A DNA stretch of 57,044 nt from Colwellia chukchiensis (lineage in GTDB: Bacteria > Pseudomonadota > Gammaproteobacteria > Enterobacterales > Alteromonadaceae). Both the position numbers and the translations under genes were made by a program. Positions within the stretch are counted from its first letter, which is position 1, and every line of letters begins with the position of its first letter. The notes beneath the pieces were generated by a model that worked only from the letters and a program-made list of their open reading frames with translations, searched no databases and was not told the origin of the DNA. The stretch lies in assembly GCF_002104455.1 (NCBI RefSeq), contig NZ_NBOC01000019.1, forward strand, positions 1-57,044, given 5' to 3'. Shown here one piece after another: positions 24,806-34,337 of this stretch.

Positions 24806-25447
24806 TTAGCGTCCATGCATTAATTGGCGAATTTTAGCTTTTAACATTTCAATGGCCATTCTATTTTTGCCGCCACGAGTAACGACAATGTCTGCATAAA
24901 GCTTATTAGGTTCAATGTGTTGATAGTACATAGGGCGCACGGTCGTTAAGTATTGCTCAGCAATAGATTCAACACTACGCGAACGTTCTACAGTATCGCG
25001 ATTTATCCGACGTACCAAGCAAATATCAAGTGGGGTATCAATATAAATTTTGATATCAAATTTATTTCTCAATTCGCTACTGGAAAATAACAAAATGCCT
25101 TCAAGCAAAATGATAGGGGTTGGTGATAAATGTATTGTTTCAGCTAATCGAGTATGCGTTTTATAACAATAAGTAGGGATGTCGACACTATTACCTTGAC
25201 ATAATTCGCTTAAATGTTGTGCCAATAAACTATGCTCATAAGCGCTAGGATGGTCGTAATTAGTTTTAACGCGATCGGCCATCGCTAGGTGAGACTGGCT
25301 TTTGTAGTAAGAGTCTTCTTTGATGATTGCTATGCCGTTTGGCCCTAACTCAGGTAATAATTCATCGAAAATGGTTTTTGCATATAAAGATTTACCCGAT
25401 GCTGATGCACCGGTTATTGCAATTATGGTTGGTTTATTGGTTTGCAA
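24806..25447 (-). CDS. udk: Uridine kinase
   Basis: A 213-residue cytosolic kinase that phosphorylates uridine and cytidine. The P-loop Gly-Ala-Ser-Ala-Ser-Gly-Lys-Ser is at 13-20; Asp-Ser-Tyr-Tyr, Tyr-Asp-His-Pro-Ser-Ala and Leu-Leu-Glu-Gly-Ile-Leu-Leu follow in family order, then Arg-Arg-Ile-Asn-Arg-Asp of the lid. Length matches E. coli Udk (213). First gene of the leftward nucleoside operon, divergent from deoB, with a perfect RutR-type box 188 bp upstream. Confidence 0.93.
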   Translation of the reverse strand: MQTNKPTIIAITGASASGKSLYAKTIFDELLPELGPNGIAIIKEDSYYKSQSHLAMADRVKTNYDHPSAYEHSLLAQHLSELCQGNSVDIPTYCYKTHTRLAETIHLSPTPIILLEGILLFSSSELRNKFDIKIYIDTPLDICLVRRINRDTVERSRSVESIAEQYLTTVRPMYYQHIEPNKLYADIVVTRGGKNRMAIEMLKAKIRQLMHGR

Positions 25448-25860
25448 AACACAGAACCTTAAAAAAATATTGTAGCCAAAAATCTATCTCTGATTGCTAG
25501 CGACTTAAGCTTGACTGTTATTATGGACTACTTAAGCTGAAATTCATTAAAAATAATGAAATCTGCGTATCTTCACTGATTTTTTGACAAAATAGGGTTG
25601 TCTCTCATTCATTGCTTGCTAAAGTAACACATGTTGACCAATTGGTCATGAATTTTATCATCTTAAACGAGGATAATTTTGAAAAGTTTGTTAAAATGCA
25701 AAGATAACGTGGCCAGTCTTTTTAAGGCGAGGCTCGCTTGGGATTATAGAGAATTTTTCAACATTATTACATTGTGAAAAGCATAACGATTGTGGTGCTA
25801 TTTTACAGCATAATTATCCTTGGTTAATGACATTGTATGTCTCCAACACAGGAATTAAAA
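25448..25860. promoter_or_regulatory. Divergent control region udk / deoB
   Basis: A 413-bp gap without a gene. It holds the operator at 25635-25648, a probable deoB promoter (TTGACC at 25634-25639, 16-bp spacer, TATCAT at 25656-25661), a GCGAG/CTCGC hairpin near 25728-25738, and the AGGA site of deoB at 25850-25853. An in-frame ATG at 25837 has no ribosome site and is not chosen. Confidence 0.5.
25635..25648. promoter_or_regulatory. RutR-type operator between udk and deoB
   Basis: TGACCAATTGGTCA is a perfect 14-bp palindrome of the RutR box type. Its left arm is also the -35 hexamer of the predicted deoB promoter, so binding should repress deoB. It is the only such box in the gap and may serve both divergent operons. 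Confidence 0.75.
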
Positions 25861-27072
25861 ATGGCAAGAGCAATAGTTTTAGTTATCGATGGTTTTGGCA
25901 TAGGTCATGCGCCTGATGCGGCTGATTTTGGCGATGTTAGTGCAAACACTTTCGCCAATTTAGCACGTTACTTTTATGAGCATGAACAGCGCGAACTTAA
26001 GGTTACTAATTTAGCGAAAATGGGTCTAGTAGCGGCTGCATTCCAAGCCGGAGACTCACGTTTTCCTGTGCAAGCACAAGAGCCAGAGCAAGGTGTTTAT
26101 GGCTATGCAGCGGAATTAAGTACGGGTAAAGATACGCCCAGTGGTCATTGGGAAATGATGGGCGTTCCGGTGCTATTTGATTGGGGCTATTTCCCGAAAC
26201 ATGGTAATGCCTTTCCTGCAGATTTAATTACAAAAATTAATCAAGCAACAGGCTATAACGGCATACTCGGTGATTGCCATGCCTCAGGTACAGATATCAT
26301 TAATAAACTAGGCCAAGAACATATAAAAACCGGTTTGCCTATTTGCTATACCTCAGCTGATAGTGTTTTTCAGGTTGCCGCACATGAGCAACACTTTGGG
26401 CTAGAAAACTTATACCGCTATTGTGAAACGGTCAGAGAATTACTTGAAGAAATGAATATTGGTCGTGTGATCGCTAGGCCTTTTATCGGTGAAAGCCCAG
26501 CGGACTTCACGCGCACCGGCAATCGACGCGATTATTCAATTTTACCGCCAGCAGCTACGGTACTCGATAAATTAACCCAAGCTGGGGGGCATGTGATTAG
26601 CGTTGGTAAAATCGCCGATATTTACGCCCATCAAGGCATTAGTGAAAAAACGAAGGCGACGGGCATTGATGCGTTGCTTGATGCGACCATTAGTCATATC
26701 AATAGCGCCCAAGATAATAGCTTGATTTTTACAAATTTGGTGAATTTTGATCAAGATTATGGTCATCGCCGTGATCCCCTTGGCTTTGGCTTGGCGTTAG
26801 AACACTTTGATCAACGCTTACCTGAAGTGATAGCAGCAATGCGTGAAGACGATGTGTTGTTTCTTACTGCCGATCATGGTTGCGATCCAACATGGCATGG
26901 CACTGACCATACCCGAGAATATGTGCCAGTTTTAGCATTTCACAAACAGGTACGATCTGTTAATATTGGCGAAAGATCAAGCTTTGCAGATATCGGGCAA
27001 ACTATTGCCGAACTGTTTAAATTAGAGAAGATGCCTTACGGCACAAGCTTTTTCAAAGCACTTAACCTTTAA
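25861..27072 (+). CDS. deoB: Phosphopentomutase
   Basis: With the start at 25861 (AGGA 7 bases upstream) the protein has 403 residues, like E. coli DeoB (407). It interconverts (deoxy)ribose-1-phosphate and -5-phosphate, linking DeoA to DeoC. Metal-site motifs are Val-Ile-Asp-Gly-Phe-Gly-Ile-Gly at the N-terminus and Thr-Ala-Asp-His-Gly-Cys-Asp-Pro-Thr-Trp-His-Gly-Thr-Asp-His-Thr-Arg-Glu near 336-353. The substrate-loop sequence Lys-Asp-Thr-Pro-Ser-Gly-His-Trp-Glu (about 91-99) holds the phosphorylated Thr. A TonB receptor gene follows within 90 bases on the same strand. Confidence 0.96.
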   Translation: MARAIVLVIDGFGIGHAPDAADFGDVSANTFANLARYFYEHEQRELKVTNLAKMGLVAAAFQAGDSRFPVQAQEPEQGVYGYAAELSTGKDTPSGHWEMMGVPVLFDWGYFPKHGNAFPADLITKINQATGYNGILGDCHASGTDIINKLGQEHIKTGLPICYTSADSVFQVAAHEQHFGLENLYRYCETVRELLEEMNIGRVIARPFIGESPADFTRTGNRRDYSILPPAATVLDKLTQAGGHVISVGKIADIYAHQGISEKTKATGIDALLDATISHINSAQDNSLIFTNLVNFDQDYGHRRDPLGFGLALEHFDQRLPEVIAAMREDDVLFLTADHGCDPTWHGTDHTREYVPVLAFHKQVRSVNIGERSSFADIGQTIAELFKLEKMPYGTSFFKALNL

Positions 27073-27161
27073 GCTTGTTGTTGCATAATTGTGCAGCTAT
27101 AGGTAATAAAAAATTCCATTTATATTACAGAAAACACATACAGTCCTTGGGAGAGAACTTA

Positions 27162-29423
27162 ATGAATGTTTTAAAAAAAAGTACACTTGCCATGTGCGTC
27201 AATGCGGCTATTTTTTCGTCGCTGACTAGCATCGCAAGTGTTGCGGCTGCACAAGAGCAAGCAGCTGAAGTCGTTGGTATCGAAGTGATTGAAGTTACGG
27301 CGCGTAAACGTACCGAAAACATCAAAGACGTACCTATTTCAGTTTCTGCTTTAACCCCTAAAAAACTAGAAGTATTAGGTTCGTCAGGTATGGATGTAAG
27401 GTCCTTGTCTGCCAAAGTACCTAGCTTACTAATCGAGTCGTCTTTTGGCCGAACTTTTCCACGTTTTTATATTCGTGGTTTAGGTAATACCGATTTTGAT
27501 TTACTTGCTTCACAACCTGTTTCACTTATTTATGATGACGTGGTGCTAGAAAATGCCTTAACCAAAGGTATGCCAATGTTTGATATTGAACGTGTTGAAG
27601 TGTTACGCGGGCCGCAAGGTACTTTGTTTGGCCGTAACACCCCAGCAGGTATAGTGAAAGTTCAGTCAAAAAAACCAACCGAAGACTTTGATGCGAGTTT
27701 ATCAGCGTCATACGGTAGCTTTGGCTCTACTGACTTACGTTTGGCGCTTGGTGGTGGTTTGACGGATACTTTGTCAGCTCGAGTGGCATTTTTACAACAA
27801 GGCCGCGATGATTATATCGACAATAAAGCGCCAGGTTTTGAACAAAAAGATCAACTAGGGGGCTATGATGAAACCGCAGGGCGTTTGCAGTTATTGTGGC
27901 AACCTAATGATGATTTTTCGGCATTATTTAATTATCACTTTCGCGACGCAGAAGCCGATGCGCGGGTATTTAGAGCCAACATTATTAAGCCAGGCACCAA
28001 TGATTTAATTGATGACTTTGACCGTGAAACTGTTTTTCATGATGCGGCGGTGCGTAATAATCAAACCGTTGATATGAAAGGTGCTAGTCTAAAAATAGAG
28101 TATGATTTTGGTAATTACACCTTAACCTCTATTACTGGTCATGAATCGGCAGAAATTTTCTCGGTAGGTGATATTGATGGCGGATATGGCGCGGCGTTTT
28201 TACCTGATTACATGGGGCCTGGCTTTATTCCATTCCCATCAGAAACCGGTGCTAAAATGCCTGATCATAAGCAATCAACACAAGAAATCCGTATTGCTAG
28301 TAATGACTTAGGTGCGTTTAATTATCAATTTGGTTTCTTCTTATTTGATGAAGATTTAACCATTAATAATTTAAGTTTTGACACGTTAGCCAATGGTGCA
28401 CCTAATGGCTTGGCGGTACAGCACATGGAAACGACAGCATGGGCAGTATTTGCATCACTTGACTACCAAGTATCTGAGCAATTAAGTATTAATGGTGGTT
28501 TACGTTATTCAGACGATGAACGTCAATGGCAAGGTGAGTTGGTGCAGTCGCCATTTGGTGCGCCTAGCTTTACTGAATCTAATAACGTCGAAGACTCACA
28601 AGTAAGTGGTGACTTAAGTGCAAATTATGTTTTAAGTGATGAAACTAACGTTTACGCGCGTATTGCACGTGGTTATCGAGCGCCTAGTATTCAAGGACGT
28701 AGCTTATTATTCTCTGAAAGCTCCACTACCGCAAAATCGGAAACCGTTGATTCAATTGAAACCGGTTTTAAATCCGTATTATTAGACAATACCGCCCGTA
28801 TTGATGGCTCGGTTTACTACTTTAAAGTGAGTGATCAACAGTTAACGGCTGTTGGTGGCACAGGTAATGTTGCTAGCCTGATCAATGCCGATAAATCAGT
28901 AGGTTACGGTTTTGAGATTGATTCAGAGTATTTTGTTACACCTGATTTTGTGCTTGCGGCGAGTGTGAGTTATAACCATACTGAATTAAAAGATCCAAAC
29001 GTTGCCGTGCCAGGCTGTGGCGGTGGTTGTACGGTTACTGATCCTTTAAATGCCGATGGCTTGGCCATGATTAATGGTAATGCATTACCGCAATCACCAG
29101 AGTGGATTAGTAATTTAAGTGCGCGCTGGACCAAAGAAATTGCCGATGGTGAGTTGTATATTTATACCGATTGGTCGTATCGCAGCGAAGTAAACTTTTT
29201 CTTATACGAGTCAATCGAGTTTACCGGCGATGCCTTAACCGAAGGTGGTATTCGCGTTGGTTATGAGTGGTACACTGATGGTGCTGAATATGAAGTGGCT
29301 GTTTTTGGTCGTAACATTACTGACGAAGAACAGTTAACCGGTGCTATCGACTTTAATAACCTGACCGGTTATGTGAACGAACCGCGTTTCTGGGGTGTTG
29401 AGTTTAAAGCTAACTTTTTCTAA
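27162..29423 (+). CDS. TonB-dependent receptor (candidate nucleoside receptor)
   Basis: The start at 27162 has a GGGAGAG site and opens a 753-residue protein with a signal peptide (about residues 1-31, ending Val-Ala-Ala-Ala). A TonB box (Ile-Glu-Val-Ile-Glu-Val-Thr-Ala-Arg) follows. The plug shows Pro-Arg-Phe-Tyr-Ile-Arg-Gly-Leu-Gly and Glu-Val-Leu-Arg-Gly-Pro-Gln-Gly-Thr-Leu-Phe-Gly-Arg-Asn, and the barrel ends in Asn-Phe-Phe. A Cys pair in Gly-Cys-Gly-Gly-Gly-Cys probably sits in an extracellular loop. It follows deoB by 89 bases with no terminator between, so the two are likely co-transcribed. Deoxynucleoside or DNA-fragment uptake is the natural guess, from context only. Confidence 0.88.
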   Translation: MNVLKKSTLAMCVNAAIFSSLTSIASVAAAQEQAAEVVGIEVIEVTARKRTENIKDVPISVSALTPKKLEVLGSSGMDVRSLSAKVPSLLIESSFGRTFPRFYIRGLGNTDFDLLASQPVSLIYDDVVLENALTKGMPMFDIERVEVLRGPQGTLFGRNTPAGIVKVQSKKPTEDFDASLSASYGSFGSTDLRLALGGGLTDTLSARVAFLQQGRDDYIDNKAPGFEQKDQLGGYDETAGRLQLLWQPNDDFSALFNYHFRDAEADARVFRANIIKPGTNDLIDDFDRETVFHDAAVRNNQTVDMKGASLKIEYDFGNYTLTSITGHESAEIFSVGDIDGGYGAAFLPDYMGPGFIPFPSETGAKMPDHKQSTQEIRIASNDLGAFNYQFGFFLFDEDLTINNLSFDTLANGAPNGLAVQHMETTAWAVFASLDYQVSEQLSINGGLRYSDDERQWQGELVQSPFGAPSFTESNNVEDSQVSGDLSANYVLSDETNVYARIARGYRAPSIQGRSLLFSESSTTAKSETVDSIETGFKSVLLDNTARIDGSVYYFKVSDQQLTAVGGTGNVASLINADKSVGYGFEIDSEYFVTPDFVLAASVSYNHTELKDPNVAVPGCGGGCTVTDPLNADGLAMINGNALPQSPEWISNLSARWTKEIADGELYIYTDWSYRSEVNFFLYESIEFTGDALTEGGIRVGYEWYTDGAEYEVAVFGRNITDEEQLTGAIDFNNLTGYVNEPRFWGVEFKANFF

Positions 29424-29472
29424 AACCCTTAGTCGCGAACATAATCGCGAATGACCACATTAGTTAATAGGT

Positions 29473-29505
29473 AAAAAGCCGAAGTTTTTAACTTCGGCTT
29501 TTTTG
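29473..29505 (+). terminator. Terminator after the deoB-receptor operon
   Basis: A 10-bp stem AGCCGAAGTT/AACTTCGGCT with an A-run before and TTTTTT after. Confidence 0.9.
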
Positions 29506-29583
29506 TCTCTTGTCTAATGATAATATCGATTCGCTTAGCAGCGTTGACTCTAACCTATATAATAATGCTGTAATGAATCGCTG

Positions 29584-30633
29584 TTATGATCTCGCTTTAA
29601 TGGCATCGGCTAAGATAGTTAGGATCTCTTCACTAGTGTCTAGGTTAATACAGGCATCGGTAATACTTTGGCCATAAACTAGTGGTTGCTTTGGCACAAC
29701 CTTTTGATTACCAGCTACTAAAAAGCTTTCGATCATCACACCGAATATGGCTTGCTCACCTTGTTGAATTTGTTGTGCTAAAGACTGTGCAACCGTAATT
29801 TGCTGATTATGATCTTTATAGCTATTACCATGACTGCAATCGATCATGACTTTTTCTGCTAACTCGGCCTTGGCTAAGGTCAAGCAGGTACTGCTTATAT
29901 CTTTGGCATGATAATTTGGTTGTTTGCCACCACGCAAAATAACGTGTGCAGAAGGGTTGCCGTGGGTTTGATAGATACACATTTGTCCGCTTTTATCGGG
30001 TGAATAAAGCACATGTGGCACGCTAGCGGCTTTAATTGCATCAACTGCAATTTGTATATTGCCATCGGTGCCATTTTTAAAGCCTACCGGACAAGACAGT
30101 GCCGAGGCTAGTTCTCTATGCACTTGGCTTTCTGTGGTACGCGCGCCAATGGCGCCCCAACTGATCAAATCTGATATATATTGGCCAGTAACCATATCTA
30201 AAAACTCTGTGCCGGCGGGGAGTCCTAACTGATTTACTTTCATTAACAGCTTGCGCGCTAAGTCTAAGCCTTTGGCAACCCGAAATGACTTATCAAGATC
30301 AGGGTCACTGATCAAGCCTTTCCACCCGACCGTGGTGCGCGGTTTTTCAAAGTAAACACGCATTACGATCAAGAGTTCATTGGCGTACTTATCGTGTAAA
30401 GTTTTTAATTTTTTTGCATAGTCTATGGCGGCCTCGGTATCATGGATAGAACAAGGACCAATTATGACAAGTAAGCGCGGGTCATCACCGTTAATGATGG
30501 CTTCAATGTCTTGACGGCTCTTAATAATAAAATTGGCGGTGTTATCATCAAGTGGTATTTGCTCAGCAAGCTCAGCGGGTGAAACTAAATTTTCAATTAA
30601 TGTGGTTCTAAATTCATCTGTTTTTATGGTCAT
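29584..30633 (-). CDS. aroH: 3-deoxy-7-phosphoheptulonate (DAHP) synthase, class I
   Basis: A 349-residue cytosolic enzyme joining phosphoenolpyruvate and erythrose-4-phosphate, the first step of aromatic amino-acid synthesis. Ile-Gly-Pro-Cys-Ser-Ile-His (about 58-64), Arg-Val-Tyr-Phe-Glu-Lys-Pro-Arg-Thr, Gly-Ala-Arg-Thr-Thr-Glu-Ser-Gln and Asp-Cys-Ser-His-Gly-Asn are all conserved. The paralogue (AroF, AroG or AroH) cannot be told from these motifs. The symbol is chosen because E. coli aroH likewise lies next to ppsR and ppsA, so feedback specificity is uncertain. It uses PEP, the product of the neighbouring PpsA. Two palindromes lie in its upstream gap. Confidence 0.88.
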   Translation of the reverse strand: MTIKTDEFRTTLIENLVSPAELAEQIPLDDNTANFIIKSRQDIEAIINGDDPRLLVIIGPCSIHDTEAAIDYAKKLKTLHDKYANELLIVMRVYFEKPRTTVGWKGLISDPDLDKSFRVAKGLDLARKLLMKVNQLGLPAGTEFLDMVTGQYISDLISWGAIGARTTESQVHRELASALSCPVGFKNGTDGNIQIAVDAIKAASVPHVLYSPDKSGQMCIYQTHGNPSAHVILRGGKQPNYHAKDISSTCLTLAKAELAEKVMIDCSHGNSYKDHNQQITVAQSLAQQIQQGEQAIFGVMIESFLVAGNQKVVPKQPLVYGQSITDACINLDTSEEILTILADAIKARS

Positions 30634-30677
30634 GTGCTATCAAATGCTTGTTTGCTTGCACAACGGATGGATATGCT

Positions 30678-30720
30678 GCGCGATAATAATATCGCGCTAA
30701 CATAACGAAATTAGCTAATT
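30678..30720. promoter_or_regulatory. Two palindromes between ppsR and the DAHP synthase gene
   Basis: GCGCGATA-ATAA-TATCGCGC (30678-30697) is a perfect 8-bp inverted repeat with a 4-base spacer. AATTAGCTAATT (30709-30720) is a perfect 12-bp palindrome. Neither matches the TyrR (TGTAAA-N6-TTTACA) or TrpR operator pattern, and no U-tract follows the first on the minus strand, so they are likelier operators than a terminator. Confidence 0.45.
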
Positions 30721-30765
30721 AAGTGAACCGCTTTCTAAGTTTTTCTGCGACTTATTTATCATAAA

Positions 30766-31575
30766 TTAATATTTATAACGTTGCAGACCGGTTTCAGATA
30801 AAATTTTAGCGGTAATTTCTTCAACTGACAGCTTAGTGGTATTTAGAAAGGGAATTTTTTCTTGGCGATAAAGCTTTTCGACTTCGCGTACTTCCATACG
30901 ACATTGTCTGGCAGACGAGTACTTAGTGTTGGCCATTCTACCGTCGCGAATATCCACTAAGCGCTCAGCGTCAATGGTTAAACCAAATATTTTCTTTTTA
31001 TGCATTTTTAAAAACGGCGGTAATTTTAGCTCGTCCATGTCATCGTCAGTAAAAGGATAATTTGCCGCTTTGATGCCGTATTGTAATGCTAAATAGAGTG
31101 AGGTTGGCGTTTTTCCTGAGCGCGAAACGCCGACTAATATGACATCGGCGTGCTCATAATTGGTAACATTTGAGCCGTCATCGTTTGCTAGCGAATAGTT
31201 AACCGCGTCAATGCGATAATCATAGCTGTTTTCATGAATGCTATGAGTTCTGTGGGCCTTGGGCTTTGCTTTTAAGTCAAGCTCTTGCTCTAGCGGTGCA
31301 ACAAAGTGTTCAAGAAAGTTGTATATTACGCCATCACAGCCGTCAATAATTTCTCGAATTTCGTTATTAACAAAGGTATGAAATACCAAAGGTTTTAATC
31401 CAGTGCGTTTCGCGGTTTTGTTGATGCGTTTACAAGCTTCTAGCGCTTTTTCTTTGGTTTCTACAAAAGAAATGGTGTCATGTTCAAATTCCATCGGGAA
31501 AAGAGAGAGTAAGGCATGACCAAATACCTCTGAAGTGATGGCAGTACCGTCTGAAATATAAAAAGCTGCTCGCAT
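30766..31575 (-). CDS. ppsR: PEP synthase regulatory protein (kinase/pyrophosphorylase)
   Basis: A 269-residue DUF299 protein. It inactivates PEP synthase by ADP-dependent threonine phosphorylation and reactivates it by Pi-dependent pyrophosphorolysis, in the cytosol. The P-loop Gly-Val-Ser-Arg-Ser-Gly-Lys-Thr-Pro is at 149-157; the N-terminal Phe-Tyr-Ile-Ser-Asp-Gly-Thr-Ala-Ile-Thr and the C-terminal Tyr-Ser-Ser-Ala-Arg-Gln-Cys are typical. Its target, ppsA, starts 227 bp away on the other strand, the standard arrangement. Confidence 0.95.
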   Translation of the reverse strand: MRAAFYISDGTAITSEVFGHALLSLFPMEFEHDTISFVETKEKALEACKRINKTAKRTGLKPLVFHTFVNNEIREIIDGCDGVIYNFLEHFVAPLEQELDLKAKPKAHRTHSIHENSYDYRIDAVNYSLANDDGSNVTNYEHADVILVGVSRSGKTPTSLYLALQYGIKAANYPFTDDDMDELKLPPFLKMHKKKIFGLTIDAERLVDIRDGRMANTKYSSARQCRMEVREVEKLYRQEKIPFLNTTKLSVEEITAKILSETGLQRYKY

Positions 31576-31802
31576 GATAAATCCTATATATTATTCCGTA
31601 ATCAAAGGTGAAAACTTTTAAATAGTGCTTTTGTTTCAACGTTAGCAGTGTAAAATGTCTGCTGTTTGAAATACACTGTTTATTTACCATAGATACCATA
31701 TAAGTAATAAAAGTCTTAAGAAAGTTATCTTTTAACTTGCTCTAAAACACTATTTTAAGATGATTTTCTTAAATTTTATTATGTTCCAGTGGAGATGTTG
31801 TC

Positions 31803-34178
31803 GTGCAAGAATACGTACTTTGGTATGAAGATTTAGGAATGAATGATGTGGATCGCGTTGGCGGTAAAAATGCATCATTAGGTGAAATGATTTCAAATCT
31901 TGCAAATGTTGGTGTGCAAGTACCTGGTGGCTTCGCTACTACGTCTTTTGCGTTTAATGAGTTTCTTGAACAAAGTGGCCTGAACGATAAAATTTATCAT
32001 TTGTTAGATGATCTAGATGTTAGTGATGTTAATGCCTTAGCAGAGTGCGGTCAAAAGATACGTCAATGGGTTATCGATACACCATTTCTACCTGACATGC
32101 AGCGTGATATCGAGCAAGCCTATGCAAAACTTGCCGGTGCTTTTGCTGATGATGCCTCGTTTGCGGTGCGCTCATCTGCCACTGCCGAAGATATGCCAGA
32201 TGCCTCTTTTGCTGGTCAACAAGAAACCTTTCTCAATGTCCGTGGTTTAGACGCGGTTATGGTCGCGATTAAACACGTATTTGCCTCTTTATTTAACGAT
32301 CGCGCGATTTCATATCGGGTTCATCAAGGTTATGATCATAGGGGCGTTGCACTCTCGGCTGGTATTCAGCGTATGGTACGCAGTGATATCTCTGCCAGTG
32401 GTGTGATGTTTTCTATCGATACTGAGTCGGGTTTTGAAGATGTCGTCTTTATTACCTCAAGTTATGGCTTAGGTGAAATGGTAGTGCAAGGGGCGGTCAA
32501 TCCAGATGAGTTTTATGTCCATAAACCAACGTTAGCTAAAGGTAAACCCGCGGTCGTGCGCCGAAATATTGGCAGCAAAGCCATTAAAATGGTTTATGCC
32601 GATACCCAAGAGCACGGCAAGCAAGTCGAAATAGTCGATATTGAGCAAGCGCAATCGGACACTTTCTCACTAACCGACCAGGAAGTTGAAGAATTAGCTA
32701 AGCAAGCGGTGATTATTGAGCAACATTATGGCCGCGCTATGGATATCGAATGGGCTAAAGATGGCTTAGATGGCAAACTTTATATTGTACAAGCGCGTCC
32801 AGAAACCGTTAAAAGCCGTGAAAACGCCAATGTGATGGAACAATTTCAATTACAAGCAAGTGCAGACGTCATTTGTGAAGGACGCTCGATTGGTCATAAA
32901 ATCGGTAGCGGTGAAGCAAAAGTACTTTCGTCGTTAGCTGAAATGGACAAAATTTTACCCGGTGATGTCTTAGTTACTGACATGACAGACCCAGATTGGG
33001 AGCCGATCATGAAGCGTGCTTCGGCGATTGTTACCAACCGTGGCGGTCGTACTTGTCATGCCGCAATTATTGCTCGTGAAATGGGCATTCCAGCGGTTGT
33101 CGGTTGTGGTGATGCCACTAGTAAAATTAGTACAGGTGACAAGGTGACGGTATCATGCGCCGAAGGAGATACCGGTTTTATCTATCAAGGCCAGTTAGAT
33201 TTCACCGTTACCACCTCTGAAGTTGATGCAATGCCAGAATTGCCGTTAAAAATTATGATGAATGTGGGTAATCCGGATCGGGCTTTTGCCTTTGCCCGTT
33301 TGCCTCATGCTGGTATAGGTTTAGCACGTTTAGAATTTATTATTAATAAAATGATCGGCGTGCATCCGAAAGCGTTATTAAACTTTGATGAGCAGCCTGC
33401 AGACTTACAAGATGAAATACGCGATATTATTGTTGGTTATGAAGATCCTGTTGAGTTTTATATTGCTAAGCTGACCGAAGGTATTTCTACGCTTGCTGCG
33501 GCCTATGCGCCAGAGAAAGTGATCGTACGCATGTCTGACTTTAAATCAAATGAATATGCTAACTTAGTGGGTGGCGAGCATTTTGAGCCGGAAGAAGAAA
33601 ACCCTATGATCGGCTATCGCGGTGCGTCACGTTATATCTCAAAAGACTTTAGAGATTGTTTTGCTCTTGAGTGTGAAGCCATTAAACGGGTACGCAATGA
33701 TATGGATATGACGCATGTGGAAATTATGATCCCATTTGTCCGTACCTTAGAAGAAGCCAAGCAAGTGATTGATATTCTTGCGGAGCATGGGCTAAAACGT
33801 GGCGAAAATGGCCTGCGCATTATTATGATGTGTGAGTTACCATCCAATGCCATATTAGCTGATCAATTCTTAGATTATTTTGATGGCTTTTCAATTGGCT
33901 CAAATGATTTAACGCAATTAACCTTAGGCTTAGATAGAGACTCGGGTTTAGTCGCGCATTTATTTGATGAGCGAGACCCTGCTATAAAAGTGTTATTGGA
34001 AATGGCAATAAAAGCCTGTAAAGCGCGCGGTAAATATGTTGGTATTTGTGGTCAAGGCCCATCAGATCATGAAGACTTTGCCGCTTGGTTAGTTGAAAAG
34101 GGTATAGATAGTGTTTCGCTTAACCCTGACACGGTATTGCCTACATGGTTATATCTAGCAGAGCAACACAGTAACTAA
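31803..34178 (+). CDS. ppsA: Phosphoenolpyruvate synthase
   Basis: A 791-residue protein starting at GTG (GGAG site 9 bases upstream), nearly collinear with E. coli PpsA (792). It makes PEP from pyruvate and ATP for gluconeogenesis. The N-terminal ATP-grasp domain has Gly-Gly-Lys-Asn-Ala-Ser-Leu-Gly and Ser-Ser-Ala-Thr-Ala-Glu-Asp. The swivelling phosphohistidine is His419 in Gly-Gly-Arg-Thr-Cys-His-Ala-Ala; the regulatory Thr lies just before it. The C-terminal PEP domain has Gly-Ile-Cys-Gly-Gln-Gly-Pro-Ser with the catalytic Cys near 751. Divergent from its regulator ppsR. Confidence 0.97.
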   Translation: MQEYVLWYEDLGMNDVDRVGGKNASLGEMISNLANVGVQVPGGFATTSFAFNEFLEQSGLNDKIYHLLDDLDVSDVNALAECGQKIRQWVIDTPFLPDMQRDIEQAYAKLAGAFADDASFAVRSSATAEDMPDASFAGQQETFLNVRGLDAVMVAIKHVFASLFNDRAISYRVHQGYDHRGVALSAGIQRMVRSDISASGVMFSIDTESGFEDVVFITSSYGLGEMVVQGAVNPDEFYVHKPTLAKGKPAVVRRNIGSKAIKMVYADTQEHGKQVEIVDIEQAQSDTFSLTDQEVEELAKQAVIIEQHYGRAMDIEWAKDGLDGKLYIVQARPETVKSRENANVMEQFQLQASADVICEGRSIGHKIGSGEAKVLSSLAEMDKILPGDVLVTDMTDPDWEPIMKRASAIVTNRGGRTCHAAIIAREMGIPAVVGCGDATSKISTGDKVTVSCAEGDTGFIYQGQLDFTVTTSEVDAMPELPLKIMMNVGNPDRAFAFARLPHAGIGLARLEFIINKMIGVHPKALLNFDEQPADLQDEIRDIIVGYEDPVEFYIAKLTEGISTLAAAYAPEKVIVRMSDFKSNEYANLVGGEHFEPEEENPMIGYRGASRYISKDFRDCFALECEAIKRVRNDMDMTHVEIMIPFVRTLEEAKQVIDILAEHGLKRGENGLRIIMMCELPSNAILADQFLDYFDGFSIGSNDLTQLTLGLDRDSGLVAHLFDERDPAIKVLLEMAIKACKARGKYVGICGQGPSDHEDFAAWLVEKGIDSVSLNPDTVLPTWLYLAEQHSN

Positions 34179-34209
34179 GCCTGTTATTGGCAGGTTATCC
34201 TAGCTTAAT

Positions 34210-34264
34210 AAGCCTAGGGACTTTTTTATCATGATGCAGATAAAAAAGTTCTTAGGCTTTTTTG
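34210..34264 (+). terminator. Long-stem terminator after ppsA
   Basis: Arms at 34210-34230 and 34239-34260 form a roughly 20-bp stem with few mismatches around a short loop, ending in a T-run. Confidence 0.85.
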
Positions 34265-34337
34265 TTAAAGCGAGCAATTTCACAATTTGTCGTGATATAA
34301 TCCAAGCCACTTTATGGCCTTAATAGATTGTTTATTC

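Noticed and set aside
30678-30697. Hairpin as terminator of ppsR
   Set aside because: No U-tract follows on the minus strand.
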